NCBI GenBank assembly: GCA_017483735.1
Contig: JAFUVF010000047.1
Coordinates: 99,551-163,550 of the forward strand
Length of the DNA stretch: 64,000 nucleotides
Origin: Lachnospiraceae bacterium
Lineage (GTDB): Bacteria; Bacillota; Clostridia; Lachnospirales; Lachnospiraceae
Direction of reading: 5' to 3'
Under the pieces are notes generated by a model. It ran no database searches. It was not told where the DNA came from and saw nothing but the letters and a program-made list of their open reading frames with translations. The stretch's first letter is position 1, and each line of letters starts with the position of its first letter. Made by a program: the position numbers and the translations under genes. Shown in pieces: positions 62,724-64,000 of the stretch.

Positions 62724-62755
62724 ATGTCTGATAACAATATGTGGTATCAGACATT
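62723..62755 (-). terminator. Terminator between the edge gene and ftsK
   Basis: An 11-bp perfect stem AATGTCTGATA/TATCAGACATT with an 11-base loop is followed by a short TTTT on the minus strand, 19 bases after the upstream gene's stop. Confidence 0.65.
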
Positions 62756-62773
62756 AGTTGTGCGCCACATACT

Positions 62774-64000
62774 CTATATATCGAAATCATCATCATCCGG
62801 CACGTCATAGTCGTAATCCATAAAATTATAGGTTTCCTTCTTTTTGGGAAGCTTCATAGGATTGTCCAGAAGCTGAACCTCCTTCTTCTCCCCGTCTATC
62901 TCTACTGTGACCTTTTCTCCCTTTGTGCCCTTCATATTTTCGGGAGAATATACGCCTGAATTAAAGTCCTGTCTTATCTCGGCTTTATCCTGCTTAGCCT
63001 TTTTATCCTTTTTCTTAAATAATGAGTGCTTCTCCTTTTTTAAGGGCTCTTCAACCTTTGCAGGTTCTTCCGGCTTTGCAGGTTCCACCGACTTTACAGG
63101 CTCCTCAGAATCCAAAACTGTTTCCTCAGATACTGGAGCTTCTGCATTTTCTATTGCTTCCACAGTCTCCTGCTTATCCGAAAGCTCCTCAAACTCAATG
63201 GTCTTCTCCTCTTTTTCTTTTTCCTTCTCCGCCTTTGCGCCCACAGGTATTCTCGATGCGATGGCCCAGAGCACGGAATAGAGAAGTATCAGCACAAAAA
63301 GCAGGGCAAGAATCACATTTACCGCAATAATTCCGTTCTTTGCATCCACGCCGTAATCCGAAATCCCCTTTGGAAGAAACAGAGAAAGCCAGCCCGAAAT
63401 CGCCTCCCCCGCATCCATCGCATTGTAAAAGCATTTCAAACCGATACAGCTTAAAAAGCCTGCAGCATTCCCTATAAGCATATACAAAAAAAGCATTACA
63501 GGTCTTTTGAAGGGCGGATCAAGCTTTCCGTGAGGCTTTACGAATACATAAAGCTCCAAAAGAAGAAATACCGCAAAGCATATATCAGAATAAGTCAAAA
63601 GTCCGGTAAATATTCCTAAGAAAAGATAGGAAAGTATATTTATATATCCTCCGGAGTATGTACGTCCGAACAAAAGAAACATTATACCATACAGAAGCAA
63701 GAAAACCGAAACCACCGAAAGCTCATTTATGTTATTGAGAAACAAAGGATATACCGAAAGAAGAAGGCCTGACACAAGGGCAGGGATTATACCTGACAAC
63801 TTTTTTACTGCCAGAAATACAAATAATATTCCCAAAACCTCCAGTGCAATCTGGGCATACAATCCCATCACCGGAAGGTTTCCCATAACGAAAAAAATCC
63901 CTCTGAGAAGCCTTATATAAACCTCTTCCAAAACATAATCAGAAGAGCCCGTTTCCGCGCTCTCCTCACTTATCCATGCTCTTTCCAGAAAACCGTGGTC
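62774..64000 (-). CDS. Polytopic membrane protein with charged C-terminal tail (5' end beyond window)
   Basis: At least 408 residues; the frame stays open to position 64000, so the start is outside. A TTG at 63931 is in frame but is not needed as a start. The N-terminal half present has about eight membrane helices ('GNLPVMGLYAQIALEVLGIL' onward). After about residue 235 it turns into a cytoplasmic tail rich in Glu, Lys and Pro (EEPVKSVEPAKPEEPAKVEE). A Lys-rich patch and a conserved-looking acidic end (YDYDVPDDDDFDI) follow. The helix pattern could belong to a membrane glycosyltransferase or a wall-related protein. I cannot assign it. Confidence 0.7.
   Translation of the reverse strand, partial: DHGFLERAWISEESAETGSSDYVLEEVYIRLLRGIFFVMGNLPVMGLYAQIALEVLGILFVFLAVKKLSGIIPALVSGLLLSVYPLFLNNINELSVVSVFLLLYGIMFLLFGRTYSGGYINILSYLFLGIFTGLLTYSDICFAVFLLLELYVFVKPHGKLDPPFKRPVMLFLYMLIGNAAGFLSCIGLKCFYNAMDAGEAISGWLSLFLPKGISDYGVDAKNGIIAVNVILALLFVLILLYSVLWAIASRIPVGAKAEKEKEKEEKTIEFEELSDKQETVEAIENAEAPVSEETVLDSEEPVKSVEPAKPEEPAKVEEPLKKEKHSLFKKKDKKAKQDKAEIRQDFNSGVYSPENMKGTKGEKVTVEIDGEKKEVQLLDNPMKLPKKKETYNFMDYDYDVPDDDDFDI

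Noticed and set aside
1..64000. Mobile elements, prophage, tRNA genes, riboswitches
   Set aside because: No transposase, integrase, flanking direct repeats, cloverleaf or known riboswitch core was seen. The folate and nucleotide genes have leaders too short or without conserved structure.

Overview
This 64 kb window looks like chromosome from an anaerobic, low-GC Gram-positive bacterium of the Lachnospiraceae type (Clostridia). The evidence is gene content and order: an oxygen-sensitive class III ribonucleotide reductase with its activase, an NfnAB-type transhydrogenase pair, formate-tetrahydrofolate ligase with FolD, a SpoVB-like flippase, SepF, and the block mutS-mutL-miaA-ynbB-radC-mreBCD-pbp2-minC-rodA-mgsA-dac. 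Nearly every gene is on the minus strand, so transcription runs from high to low coordinates; one small gene at 45.5 kb is on the plus strand. Coding density is very high and many genes overlap by 1-20 bases. No tRNA, rRNA, CRISPR array, prophage or insertion sequence was seen, and no gene-free stretch exceeds about 200 bases.

Layout from high to low coordinates. 64-57 kb: a large membrane protein cut by the window edge, ftsK, fhs, folD. 57-51.5 kb: a zinc-ribbon/TPR/chitobiase-C-like membrane protein, the NfnAB pair, nth, a pyrimidine-nucleoside phosphorylase. 51.5-45.9 kb: phoH, a degenerate 7TM-HD (PgpH-like) protein, ybeY, a MOP-superfamily flippase and a HI0933-type flavoprotein. 45.5 kb: the plus-strand gene, encoding four repeats that resemble the FliM N-terminal CheY-binding peptide. 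45.4-42.2 kb: a COG2509 flavoprotein, proA, a 57-residue membrane protein and a YjjG-like phosphatase. 41.5-38 kb: a strong promoter with two NrdR-like boxes driving nrdD-nrdG-dut. 38-25.8 kb: an island of four CotH-kinase paralogues, a VTC-domain protein and a DUF4956 membrane protein, with miaB in the middle. 25.7-9.1 kb: mutS-mutL-miaA-ynbB-radC, then mreB-mreC-mreD-pbp2-minC-rodA-mgsA-dac for rod shape and cell wall, then a small P-loop protein. 9.1-0 kb: a HlyD-like membrane protein, sepF, aroB-lspA-rluD, two coupled unknown genes, cstA, aquaporin, a 49-residue protein and a truncated cytidylate-kinase-like gene.

The most unusual content is: (1) the CotH/VTC/DUF4956 island placed inside what is usually a tight miaB-mutS-mutL cluster; (2) the isolated four-repeat FliM-N-like gene; (3) an MreB homologue lacking the catalytic glutamate; (4) a PgpH-position protein lacking most HD metal ligands; (5) minC present without minD or minE in a cluster that often carries all three; (6) two genes whose -10 box lies only 6-7 bases before the ATG, suggesting leaderless mRNAs. 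Gene functions are read from motifs and family resemblance; no database search was run.
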